The notes beneath the pieces were generated by a model that ran no database searches, was not told where the DNA came from, and saw only the letters and a list, made by a program, of their open reading frames with translations. DNA of 64,000 nucleotides. Origin: Deinococcus sonorensis KR-87. GTDB lineage: Bacteria > Deinococcota > Deinococci > Deinococcales > Deinococcaceae. Of this stretch, positions 8,873-16,490 are shown in pieces. The stretch's first letter is position 1; each line of letters begins with the position of its first letter. The position numbers and the translations under genes are program-made. The stretch lies in NCBI RefSeq assembly GCF_040256395.1, contig NZ_CP158299.1, positions 2,137,501 through 2,201,500 on the forward strand, in the 5' to 3' direction.

Positions 8873-10261
8873 ATGCGTCCTGTTCCTGCCCTGCTGCGTG
8901 CCGCAGCGCTGGCGTCCCTGCTGAGCGTGGGGCCCGCTGGCGCCGCGCCGGTGCTGCCCGCTACCCTCTCGAGCGCGGTGGTGCCGCTGCACCTGCCGCT
9001 GAGTGCCCTGCAGGCGGCGGCCGAGCGGCAGGCGCCGACGCTGCTCAGCCACATCGATCAGGATCAGGTGCTGCTGGGCGGCCTGCTGGTGGTGCATCTG
9101 GCCGGTGATGTGGAGCGCAGCGGCCCGCTGGTCCTGACTCCGGAGGGCAGCAGCCTGCGGGTTGAGCTGCCGGTCACGGCCCGCATCCGCGCCACGCCGG
9201 CCGGCATCGGGGCCTTTCTGGCGCGGGACGTGGCGGGCAGCGCGGTGGTCACGCTGCGGCTGACCCCCCACCTGAGCGCCGACTGGCAGCTGCAACTGCC
9301 GGTCCAGGCCGACTACCACTGGACCGACCCGATCCGGCTGGAGCTCGCCCAGGGCGTGAACCTCGACGTTCAGGGGCTGGTGGACCCGCAGATCCGCGCC
9401 CAGCTGAACGGCATCGCGGCGCAGATCGGCGCGGCGGCCAGCGCGGGGCTGGACTTGCCCGGCCACGCCCGTCAATTCTGGACGCAGCTGGCCCAGCCGT
9501 GGACCCTGCCGGCCGCGCAGCTGGGCGCCCCCGCGTATGCCCGGGTGGTGCCCAAGGGGCTGCTGGTCTCGGCCCTGAACTTCGGTCCGGAGCAGCTCAG
9601 CCTCACGCTGGCGGCGAGCTTTGCGGCCACGGCCGGGCTGGGCACCCCGCCGCCCTCCACCGTGCCGGAGCTGCCCCCGCTGCAGACCGGCACGCCAACG
9701 GTGCAGGGCGTGCATCTGAACCTGCCGCTGTCACTGCCATACCCGGAGCTATCGCAGCTGGCCACCCGCTACGCCGGACGGCAGGACTTCCCTCTTCCCC
9801 TGCCGCTGCGTCCCCGGCTGCAGGTGCGGCGCGTCACGCTCACGCCTCAGGGCCAGCGCCTGCAGGCGGCGGTGGAGGTCCGGCTCACCGCGCTGGGCGT
9901 GCCGGTCACCGCGACCCTGGACGTGACCGGCACGCCGCGGCTGAGCGGCACCGTGCTGACGCTGGAGGGGGTGACGGTCCGGACCCGGCCCAGCGGCCTG
10001 ACGCAGCGGGTGCTCGGCTGGCTGGCCGACGCCCGGGTGCAGCGGCTGGTGGCGCAGCAGGCCCGCGCCGACCTCGCGCCGCTGCTGACGCGGGCAAGGC
10101 AGGACGTGCAGGCGCGGCTGCCCTACGCGCCCGCGCCGGGCGTGCAGCTGGGCGGTGCCCTGACCGGGCTGCGGCTCCAGCAGCTCACGGTGCAGCCGCA
10201 GGCGCTGCTGGTCGGGGTGGAGGCGGCCGGCGAGCTGAGCGTGCAGGTCAGCCTGCGGTAA
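8873..10261 (+). CDS. Secreted DUF4403-like protein
   Basis: A 462-residue protein whose start is taken at ATG 8873, where a signal peptide begins (MRPVPALLRAAALASLLSVGPAGAAP); an upstream ATG at 8852 would place charged residues first. The mature chain opens SSAVVPLHLPLSALQAAAERQAP and carries two similar halves with strands such as VRVELPVTARIRATP and LQVRRVTLTPQGQRLQAAVEVRL. The length and the opening Ser-x-Val-Pro-Leu pattern match DUF4403 exported proteins, which resemble lipid-binding folds. It lies directly upstream of a PlsY-like gene, so an envelope lipid role is possible but inferred. Confidence 0.65.
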   Translation: MRPVPALLRAAALASLLSVGPAGAAPVLPATLSSAVVPLHLPLSALQAAAERQAPTLLSHIDQDQVLLGGLLVVHLAGDVERSGPLVLTPEGSSLRVELPVTARIRATPAGIGAFLARDVAGSAVVTLRLTPHLSADWQLQLPVQADYHWTDPIRLELAQGVNLDVQGLVDPQIRAQLNGIAAQIGAAASAGLDLPGHARQFWTQLAQPWTLPAAQLGAPAYARVVPKGLLVSALNFGPEQLSLTLAASFAATAGLGTPPPSTVPELPPLQTGTPTVQGVHLNLPLSLPYPELSQLATRYAGRQDFPLPLPLRPRLQVRRVTLTPQGQRLQAAVEVRLTALGVPVTATLDVTGTPRLSGTVLTLEGVTVRTRPSGLTQRVLGWLADARVQRLVAQQARADLAPLLTRARQDVQARLPYAPAPGVQLGGALTGLRLQQLTVQPQALLVGVEAAGELSVQVSLR

Positions 10262-10290
10262 CGCCGAGTTCGCGGCACGCTGCAGGTCGC

Positions 10291-10296
10291 TACAAT
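10291..10296 (+). promoter_or_regulatory. Leaderless-type -10 TACAAT
   Basis: TACAAT ends 6 nt before GTG 10303 and decides that start for the PlsY-like gene. Confidence 0.6.
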
Positions 10297-10302
10297 GCCA
10301 GC

Positions 10303-10884
10303 GTGTCCTCCTTGCCCGTTTCTGCTGCCGTCCTGCTGGGTTCGTACCTGATCGGCTCCCTGGTGATGGGTGTGCTGTATTCCCGTCTGCGCGGCACCGA
10401 TATCCGCGACAAGGACCTGCCAGGGGCCAGCGGCACCTTTCGTCAGTACGGGGCCGCCGCCGGGGCGACCGTGATGGTGCTGGACTTCGTGAAGGGCATG
10501 GTGGCGGTGGGACTCGCCCGATATTTTGCGCCGGACGCGATGTGGCTGGCGGTGTTCGGGGTGGTGCTGGGCCACTGCTACCCCGTGTATTTCCGCTTCA
10601 ATGGCGGCGCGGGCGTGGCTCCCTTCGGCGGCGCGTTCCTGGTGGCCTCGCCCATCGCGGCCATTCCGACCTACGTGCTGGCGCTGGCGCTGATTCCGGT
10701 GTACAAACGTACGCTGCAACCGCGTCTGAAGATGAACGCGGTGCCGGCGGTCTCGGTGGCGATGCTGCCGATCGGCATCGTGTTCTCGCTGCTGTTCGGC
10801 GGACTCGTCAGCTTTCTGGCCGGAGGTGTGGTGATGGTGCTGCGGGGCCTGCAGATGCTGCGCTCGCCGGAGCGGGAGGCATGA
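10303..10884 (+). CDS. PlsY-like glycerol-3-phosphate acyltransferase family membrane protein
   Basis: A 193-residue, multi-span membrane protein. It has PlsY landmarks in the right order: LLGSYLIGSLVMGVLYSRL helix, DLPGASGTFRQYG where PlsY has the Gly-Ser-Gly-Asn loop, LDFVKGMVAV, and GHCYPVYFRFNGGAGVA where canonical PlsY has GHxFPxFxxFKGGKGVA. Asn of the first loop and Lys of the last motif are missing, so catalysis from acyl-phosphate is uncertain. GTG 10303 is the start (see the -10 6 nt upstream). ATGA overlap links it to the next gene. A second, more divergent PlsY-like domain occurs in the fusion at 43151. Confidence 0.75.
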   Translation: MSSLPVSAAVLLGSYLIGSLVMGVLYSRLRGTDIRDKDLPGASGTFRQYGAAAGATVMVLDFVKGMVAVGLARYFAPDAMWLAVFGVVLGHCYPVYFRFNGGAGVAPFGGAFLVASPIAAIPTYVLALALIPVYKRTLQPRLKMNAVPAVSVAMLPIGIVFSLLFGGLVSFLAGGVVMVLRGLQMLRSPEREA

Positions 10885-12983
10885 TCCGGGCGCTGCGGCG
10901 AGCGCTGCTGCTGGGCCTGCTGATGGTGATCCAGCTGGCCGCTGCCCAGGCGGCGCTGGACGACCGGACCCTGAGCTTCACGGCGGACACTGGCCGCGTG
11001 ACCTGGAGCCGCAGCTACCCGGCTGCGCTCGGCCCGATCAGCGGGCCGCTGCGTCAGGACGGCCTGACGTGGCTGGCGGTGGGGCCGTCACTGTACGCCT
11101 ACACCGACTCGGGTGAGCAGCGGCTGCGGCTGGACCTGCCGGACGTCGTCTCGGCGCTGGACGCGGGCGGCGGCGTGTTCCGGGTGACGGTGGGCCTGGG
11201 CAGCGTGCGCGACACCTTCACGGTCAGTGACATGGCGGTGCAGGAGCGGGTGGTGCTGCCCCCCGTCCCGGACGTGACCGGCTGGCTCGCCCGAGCCGCC
11301 GCCGTGATTCCGCAGGCGCAGCTGTCTGCAGCGGCGGCGCAGGACCCGGTCAATCCCTTTCTGCAGCTGCGGCTGGCCCGGCTGGCGCGCCAGCGCGGGG
11401 ACCAGTTCGGGGCCCTGGAGGCGGTGCAGCGGGCGGTCTCGGCGCAGGTGCCGTTCGCGGCCTCGGTGCAGCTGGCGGCGGCCCTCGACGCGGCCGGGTT
11501 TCCCAGCGCCGCCGACATCGCCCTGGACCGGGCCCGGCGCGACTGGGCCGAACGTGGCTACGACCCGGACCTGCCGGTCAGCCACGCGGCGCTGCGTGCC
11601 TACGGCAATCCGCTCGGCTACCTGAACGTGCTGCTGCGCCAGAACCGGCTGCGCCGCGCCGACGTGTGGATTCGCTACCTGCGCGAGGTGTCGCCGCGCT
11701 TCGAAGGGTATCCGGAAGTGTACGCCCGGTACGCGGCGGTGCTGGACGCCCAGGGACGCAGCGGCGAGGCCGACGAGTGGCGGCAGTTCAGCCGTTCGCT
11801 GGCGGGCGGCACGCTCTACAACCTGGGCCCCGACGCGCTGCTGCGCCTGCGGGACGCCGCAAAGCTGGCCACGCTCGGGCTGGCCGTGGCGCTGCTGGCC
11901 GCGCTGCTCGGCTACACGGCCCATTACTGGTCGGTGCAGGGCCGCGACCTGGCTCCGCTGGGCGGGCGCTACGGCTCCTGGCTGCGGCATCCGCTGTCAC
12001 GGGCGCGGCGGCTCACCCTGTCCTATGCGGGCTTTGGGGAGCGGCTGGTGCTGGCCACCCTGGTGGCGGCGCTGCTGGTGACGCTCTCCAGCCTCGCCTG
12101 GACCCAGCGGGTCAACGCCCGCATTCTGGCGCCCGCCCTGAACGCCGGCACCTATGGGGGCGCGTGGTTCTACGATCAGCTGGAGCAGCTGGGGCCGGCG
12201 GGCGACAGCCGCAGCATCGGGTTGATCCGGGGGCTGGCGGCGCAGCTGGACGGGGACGCGTCGGTGGCGCGTCAGCTGTACGAGGCGCCCACGCCGCTCC
12301 CCTGCGCGCTCAACAATCTGGGCGTGCTGGCCGCGGGCCGCGACGACCAGCCGCAGGCGCGGGAGCTGTACCGCCGGGCGCTGGCCGCCGACCCGCAACT
12401 CACCAGCGCCGCGTACAACCTGGGCCTGAATCCGGCGGTGCCGGAGGCCGCGTTCCAGCGCCAGCTGCGCGGCCCGCAGCCGCGGCTGTGCTACCCGGAC
12501 CAGCAGACGCTGGTGCAGGCGGTAGACCTGGCGCCGGGCAGCAGCGCTCTGGCGCTGCTGCGCGATCCGTGGGGCGCCCTGACCCGGCTGCCCACCGGGC
12601 TGTCCCGGCCGCTGCAGGTGGCGCTGGCCGCGCTGCTGATGGTGCTGGGCGCCGTCAGCGTGCTGTGGTTGCTGGTGCCGCGGCTTCCCGTGGGCCGCCT
12701 CGCCGGTCGGCCGGCGCTGTACCGCCTGGTGGCGCTGCTGGTGCCGGGGTCGGCGCAGCTGGACGGCGCCTGGGGCAGCGTGCTGCTGCTCGGCTGGGCC
12801 TTCACGGTGGCGGCGCTGGGCGTGCAGCGCGGGCTGGTGTCGTCGCGCGCGCTGCCGGGGATGAGCGCCCCCGGCCTCGACACGGTGCTGCTGGCGGTGC
12901 TCGCGGCGTGCTACCTGCTCAACACGGTCGCGTTCGTGATTGCCGAACTGCGCTGGGCCAGGGCGCAGCGCCGGGCCGCCTAG
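10881..12983 (+). CDS. Large membrane protein with TPR-like repeats, unknown function
   Basis: A 700-residue protein. ATG 10881 overlaps the preceding TGA (ATGA), with GGGAGG just before it. A signal-like N terminus (LLLGLLMVIQLAAAQA) leads into a beta-rich domain, then helical repeats (about 140-310), then a membrane segment (KLATLGLAVALLAALLGY, about 335) and another (VLATLVAALLVTLSSLAW). A TPR pair follows (CALNNLGVLAAGRDDQPQARELYRRALAADPQ), and then three to four C-terminal membrane helices. It is translationally coupled with the PlsY-like gene, so the two may act together in the envelope. No enzyme motif is seen. Confidence 0.7.
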   Translation: MIRALRRALLLGLLMVIQLAAAQAALDDRTLSFTADTGRVTWSRSYPAALGPISGPLRQDGLTWLAVGPSLYAYTDSGEQRLRLDLPDVVSALDAGGGVFRVTVGLGSVRDTFTVSDMAVQERVVLPPVPDVTGWLARAAAVIPQAQLSAAAAQDPVNPFLQLRLARLARQRGDQFGALEAVQRAVSAQVPFAASVQLAAALDAAGFPSAADIALDRARRDWAERGYDPDLPVSHAALRAYGNPLGYLNVLLRQNRLRRADVWIRYLREVSPRFEGYPEVYARYAAVLDAQGRSGEADEWRQFSRSLAGGTLYNLGPDALLRLRDAAKLATLGLAVALLAALLGYTAHYWSVQGRDLAPLGGRYGSWLRHPLSRARRLTLSYAGFGERLVLATLVAALLVTLSSLAWTQRVNARILAPALNAGTYGGAWFYDQLEQLGPAGDSRSIGLIRGLAAQLDGDASVARQLYEAPTPLPCALNNLGVLAAGRDDQPQARELYRRALAADPQLTSAAYNLGLNPAVPEAAFQRQLRGPQPRLCYPDQQTLVQAVDLAPGSSALALLRDPWGALTRLPTGLSRPLQVALAALLMVLGAVSVLWLLVPRLPVGRLAGRPALYRLVALLVPGSAQLDGAWGSVLLLGWAFTVAALGVQRGLVSSRALPGMSAPGLDTVLLAVLAACYLLNTVAFVIAELRWARAQRRAA

Positions 12984-13020
12984 GGTCACCGCTGCCAGAT
13001 TCGCGTCAGGCACTCCTGCA

Positions 13021-13026
13021 TATACT
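13021..13026 (+). promoter_or_regulatory. Leaderless-type -10 TATACT
   Basis: TATACT ends 6 nt before GTG 13033, which decides the start of the next gene. Confidence 0.6.
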
Positions 13027-13032
13027 TGCGCG

Positions 13033-14742
13033 GTGCGTTTCCTCGTGTTCTTCCTCAGTCTTTTCGCGCTGCTGCCCTGGGCCAGCGCCATCAGTTCGGT
13101 CCAGCTCCAGGCGACCACCGACCAGACCGCTGCCTACCGCAACGGAGACAGCTACACCTTCCAGAACCCGCCGCGTGTGGTCAAGGGCCGCACCATGCTG
13201 CCGCTGCGCGAGACGGCGGCCCTGCTCGCGCAGGACATCGGCGGCGACGCCCAGCAGCTGCAGCTGGGCCGCCTGACCCTGGACCTGCGCAGCAACCAGG
13301 CCGCGCTGGGTGGCAGCCTGCAGGCGGACGGCAGCGTGACGAACCTGGGCGGCGTGCTGTACATCAGCGCCCGGCTGCTGGCCGACGCGCTGAATGCCAA
13401 CCTCGGCTTCAGCGACGACAGCCGGACCCTCACCCTCACCGCCCTGCCCCCCGGCGGCAACCCGATGGCGCCGCAGGCCCGCTTCAGTACCGACAAGAGC
13501 ACCTACGCGCCGGGGGAGCGGGTGGTCTACACCGAGTACGCCTTCGATCCGGACGGCTCGGACCTCGTCAACCGGCGCTGGACCGGCCGGCAGGACGTGT
13601 ACTTCACGCCGGGCCAGTACACCGTGACGCTGCAGGTGACCAACGCCCGGGGCCTGCAGAGCGCGCCCTACGCCCGCACCATCACCGTGACCGGGGCCAG
13701 CGTGGATACCCCGCTCGGCTACGCCCTGAAGTACGCCGGCCCTGGCGACACCTTCGCCGACAGCAACGTGCTGAAGTATCCGGCCCTGACGGCCCAGCCG
13801 GTCAGCTCGGCGGCCAACTACCCGCTGATCTTCAGTGACAGCCCGGAAGCGCCCGCCAGCAGCGGGGTGCTGTATCAGGACTCGGTGGCGGGGCGGGTGC
13901 GGCTGCTGGCCTACCACGTCAACGCGCAGCCGGGTCCGGCCCGGCTGTATGTGGTGGCGCGCAACCTCGAAAGCCGACCGGTGGAGCTGCGGACCGACCG
14001 GCTGGGCGAGACGGCCCCTACCCGCGTGGAGGGCCTGCTGGGGCAGGTGACGCTGATGGACTACTTCGCCTCCAGCGGCGGCCAGAGCGTCATCGTGGGG
14101 GCGGGGGAGAGCGTGGCGGTGTACGCCAGCCCCACCCTCAGCAGCGGCAGCGGCGTGAACGTGATGCAGGACCTCAGCACCACCGGCCGGGTGGAACTGA
14201 CCTTCGTGATGCTGGACGACGGCCTGCCGCCCACCGCCCAGGTGGTGCAGCAGCTGCCGTACCTGCAGCCGGACGGCCGCCACCAGCGCGGCACCTTCCC
14301 CAACGCGGTGCGGCCCCTGCGCGTGAACCTGTCGCAGCTGCCGGCCCGGCTGGTGATCGGGGACGGGCAGGTGGACCCGGCGCTGACCGGCACCGACGTG
14401 CTGACCGGTCAGGCTCAGCGGCTGATGGGCAACTACGGCGTGCTGTACAGCATCGAGGTGCAGGGGGCCCGCGACGTGGCCGTGGCGCTCAGCCCGCGCG
14501 GCGGCCTGTACCGGGGCGCTATGAATGTGCAGGACGGCCCGATCACCCAGGCGATCAAGCTGCCGCGCAGCGGCACGGCCAGCCTGCCGGACCAGCCCAC
14601 CCTGCTGTGGCGCGCCGAATCCAACACCATCAACCTGGACTTTGTGCCGGCCAGCGGCAGCGCCCTGCCGATCAGTCTGGTGTTCTACCGGGCGGCGGCG
14701 CCGGACGCCTTCGGCGGCATTATCAAGCGCTACAACCCCTGA
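13033..14742 (+). CDS. Secreted protein with copper-amine-oxidase-N-like stalk domain and PKD-like domain
   Basis: A 569-residue exported protein. GTG 13033 begins the signal peptide VRFLVFFLSLFALLPWASA and is preceded by TATACT at leaderless spacing; the frame stays open upstream. Residues about 30-140 carry the stalk-domain pattern (YTFQNPPRVVKGRTMLPLRE, LSFSDDSRTLTLTALP-like end), a wall- or substrate-binding module. A PKD/Ig-like part follows (YAFDPDGSDLVNRRWTGRQ, YTVTLQVTNARG). The last 300 residues are beta-rich without a recognised family. It is convergent with ispE, overlapping by 13 nt at the 3' ends. Confidence 0.75.
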   Translation: MRFLVFFLSLFALLPWASAISSVQLQATTDQTAAYRNGDSYTFQNPPRVVKGRTMLPLRETAALLAQDIGGDAQQLQLGRLTLDLRSNQAALGGSLQADGSVTNLGGVLYISARLLADALNANLGFSDDSRTLTLTALPPGGNPMAPQARFSTDKSTYAPGERVVYTEYAFDPDGSDLVNRRWTGRQDVYFTPGQYTVTLQVTNARGLQSAPYARTITVTGASVDTPLGYALKYAGPGDTFADSNVLKYPALTAQPVSSAANYPLIFSDSPEAPASSGVLYQDSVAGRVRLLAYHVNAQPGPARLYVVARNLESRPVELRTDRLGETAPTRVEGLLGQVTLMDYFASSGGQSVIVGAGESVAVYASPTLSSGSGVNVMQDLSTTGRVELTFVMLDDGLPPTAQVVQQLPYLQPDGRHQRGTFPNAVRPLRVNLSQLPARLVIGDGQVDPALTGTDVLTGQAQRLMGNYGVLYSIEVQGARDVAVALSPRGGLYRGAMNVQDGPITQAIKLPRSGTASLPDQPTLLWRAESNTINLDFVPASGSALPISLVFYRAAAPDAFGGIIKRYNP

Positions 14743-15599
14743 ATCAGCGGGGAGGAGACGGTGTGGGCGGCCTGGATCCACCACGCCGGATACTGGCGGG
14801 CCAGCTGCTCGGCCGCCGTCAGCGCCTGATCGGCGCTGGCGGCCAGGGCAAAGCAGGTGCTGCCGGAGCCGCTCATCAGGGGGGCGTGCAGGCCAGCTTC
14901 TCGGAGCGCCGTCAGGGCCTCCGCGATCTCCGGATGTCGGGCGCTGACGGGCGGCTGCAGGGCATTGAGGATGGGGGCCTGTCCGGCCTCGCCCGGCTGC
15001 TCCAGCTGCCCGAAGCTGGCCAGCATCCGGTCCAGATCCAGCGGGGGGGTGTACCCCTCCTCCTCGTCCAGCCAGCGGTAGGCGTCGGCGGCACTCACCG
15101 CCACGCCCGGGTTCACCAGCACCACCTGCAGCCGCTGCACCGCCAGCGGGGTCAGGCGCTCACCGATGCCTTCGGCGAGGGCCGCCTGACCCAGCAGAAA
15201 GAACGGTACGTCCGCGCCGAGTCGCTCGGCCAGCGGCCTCAGGTCCACACCCGCCGGGTACAGCCGCGCCAGGGCCATCAGGGTGGTGGCCGCGTCGCTG
15301 CTGCCGCCGCCCAGCCCGGATGCCAGCGGCAGCTGCTTGTGCAGCACGATCTCGGCGCCCTGCTGCAGACCGGCCGCGTCCAGGTAGGCCCGGGCCGCCC
15401 GGTACACCAGATTGTCCGGTCCGGCGCTCAGCGCGGCTCCCTCCACCTGCAGGGTCAGCTGGTCGGCGGCCCGGACCTCCAGTTCGTCACCGATGCTCAG
15501 CGGCACCATCAGGCTGTGCAGCGAGTGGTAGCCGTCCGAGCGCTGGTCCAGCACACTCAGGCCCAGGTTGATCTTGGCAGGGGCAAAATAACGGGTCAC
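14730..15599 (-). CDS. ispE: 4-diphosphocytidyl-2-C-methyl-D-erythritol kinase
   Basis: A 289-residue GHMP kinase that phosphorylates CDP-methylerythritol in the MEP isoprenoid pathway. It has the family opening FAPAKINLGLSVLDQRSDGYH, the ATP-binding loop LASGLGGGSSDAATT (92-106) and the C-terminal MSGSGSTCFAL motif. GTG 15599 is chosen because the family sequence starts right after it and TACGCT lies 7 nt upstream; the frame stays open upstream only as antisense to other sequence. Its last 13 nt overlap the end of the convergent gene. Confidence 0.95.
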   Translation of the reverse strand: MTRYFAPAKINLGLSVLDQRSDGYHSLHSLMVPLSIGDELEVRAADQLTLQVEGAALSAGPDNLVYRAARAYLDAAGLQQGAEIVLHKQLPLASGLGGGSSDAATTLMALARLYPAGVDLRPLAERLGADVPFFLLGQAALAEGIGERLTPLAVQRLQVVLVNPGVAVSAADAYRWLDEEEGYTPPLDLDRMLASFGQLEQPGEAGQAPILNALQPPVSARHPEIAEALTALREAGLHAPLMSGSGSTCFALAASADQALTAAEQLARQYPAWWIQAAHTVSSPLIQGL

Positions 15600-15606
15600 A
15601 GGGAGC

Positions 15607-15612
15607 AGCGTA
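15607..15612 (-). promoter_or_regulatory. Leaderless-type -10 TACGCT (minus strand) for ispE
   Basis: TACGCT on the minus strand, 7 nt before GTG 15599. Confidence 0.55.
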
Positions 15613-15679
15613 CAGGCTCGGCGGCCACAGGAATGGACACAGGCCGCCTCCAGCTGGAAGCGGCCTGCGGAGGGGAGGC

Positions 15680-16420
15680 TCAGTAGAAGCTGCTCAGGTC
15701 CATCGGAACGGCGTAGGCGCAGGTGGTGTCGGCCTCGGTGCGGATCAGGATGTCCACCTTGGCGTTGGCGGGCAGGCCAGCCTTCAGCGGCTCGAAGTAG
15801 TAGACCAGCGTGCCGGCGTAGGGGCCCTGGGCAGAAGCCGGGGTGCTGGGCGTGGACGGGGTGGCGCTGGCCGCACCGTTCATCGGCTTCCAGTCGTTCA
15901 CGTAGCTGCTCTTCACCGGGGCGATCAGCTTGCCGTCCGGGCCGCGCATCCGCACCAGGTAGGCGCTGCGCTGCTGCTGGCTGGGCAGCCCGGCCACCCC
16001 CACGTCCAGCCGCAGCTGACCGTCCGGCAGCCGGCTGGCCGTGTCCTTGAGCGCGTCGGCGGGGGTGAGGCTCTTGAAGCTGTCGCGCGCCTGCTGCGCC
16101 TGGAAGAACAGCTGATCGGCCTGTCCGCTGAGGGTCAGGCTGGTGGGCCGGCTCCCGGCCGTGTAGTCGGTGGGCTTGGCCAGCCAGTCGGCCACGCACT
16201 GCTCGCCACCGTCGAAGGCGTTCACGGCCGCCTTGCCGGATTTGAAGGCTCCGTCCTGCACGCTCAGGTCCACGTTCAGGTAGGTCAGGACCGGGTCGGT
16301 GCGGCGGCCATAGGCGCTGTCGATCACGGTCTTGGCGGTGGTTTCCTCCAGCTTCGGCACCCAGGCCAGGGCGGGAGCGGCGGTCAGGACACTCAGGGTC
16401 AATATCAGAAACTTACGCAT
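15680..16420 (-). CDS. Secreted protein of unknown function at the end of the exb-tonB-like operon
   Basis: A 246-residue protein with a signal peptide (MRKFLILTLSVLTAAPALA). The mature part is beta-rich (PVLTYLNVDLSVQDG, LRLDVGVAGLP) with a Ser/Thr/Pro linker (SATPSTPSTPASAQ) and two Cys that could pair (EQCVADW, TTCAYAVP). GAGG sits before ATG 16420. It lies 70 nt downstream of the TonB-like gene in the same direction, so it may be the periplasmic partner of that system. No family is recognised. Confidence 0.65.
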   Translation of the reverse strand: MRKFLILTLSVLTAAPALAWVPKLEETTAKTVIDSAYGRRTDPVLTYLNVDLSVQDGAFKSGKAAVNAFDGGEQCVADWLAKPTDYTAGSRPTSLTLSGQADQLFFQAQQARDSFKSLTPADALKDTASRLPDGQLRLDVGVAGLPSQQQRSAYLVRMRGPDGKLIAPVKSSYVNDWKPMNGAASATPSTPSTPASAQGPYAGTLVYYFEPLKAGLPANAKVDILIRTEADTTCAYAVPMDLSSFY

Positions 16421-16490
16421 GCTCTACCTCAACACAGGGGAATGATGTGAAACTGACGGCTGACACGAAGAAAACACACCTGGGCCCGGG

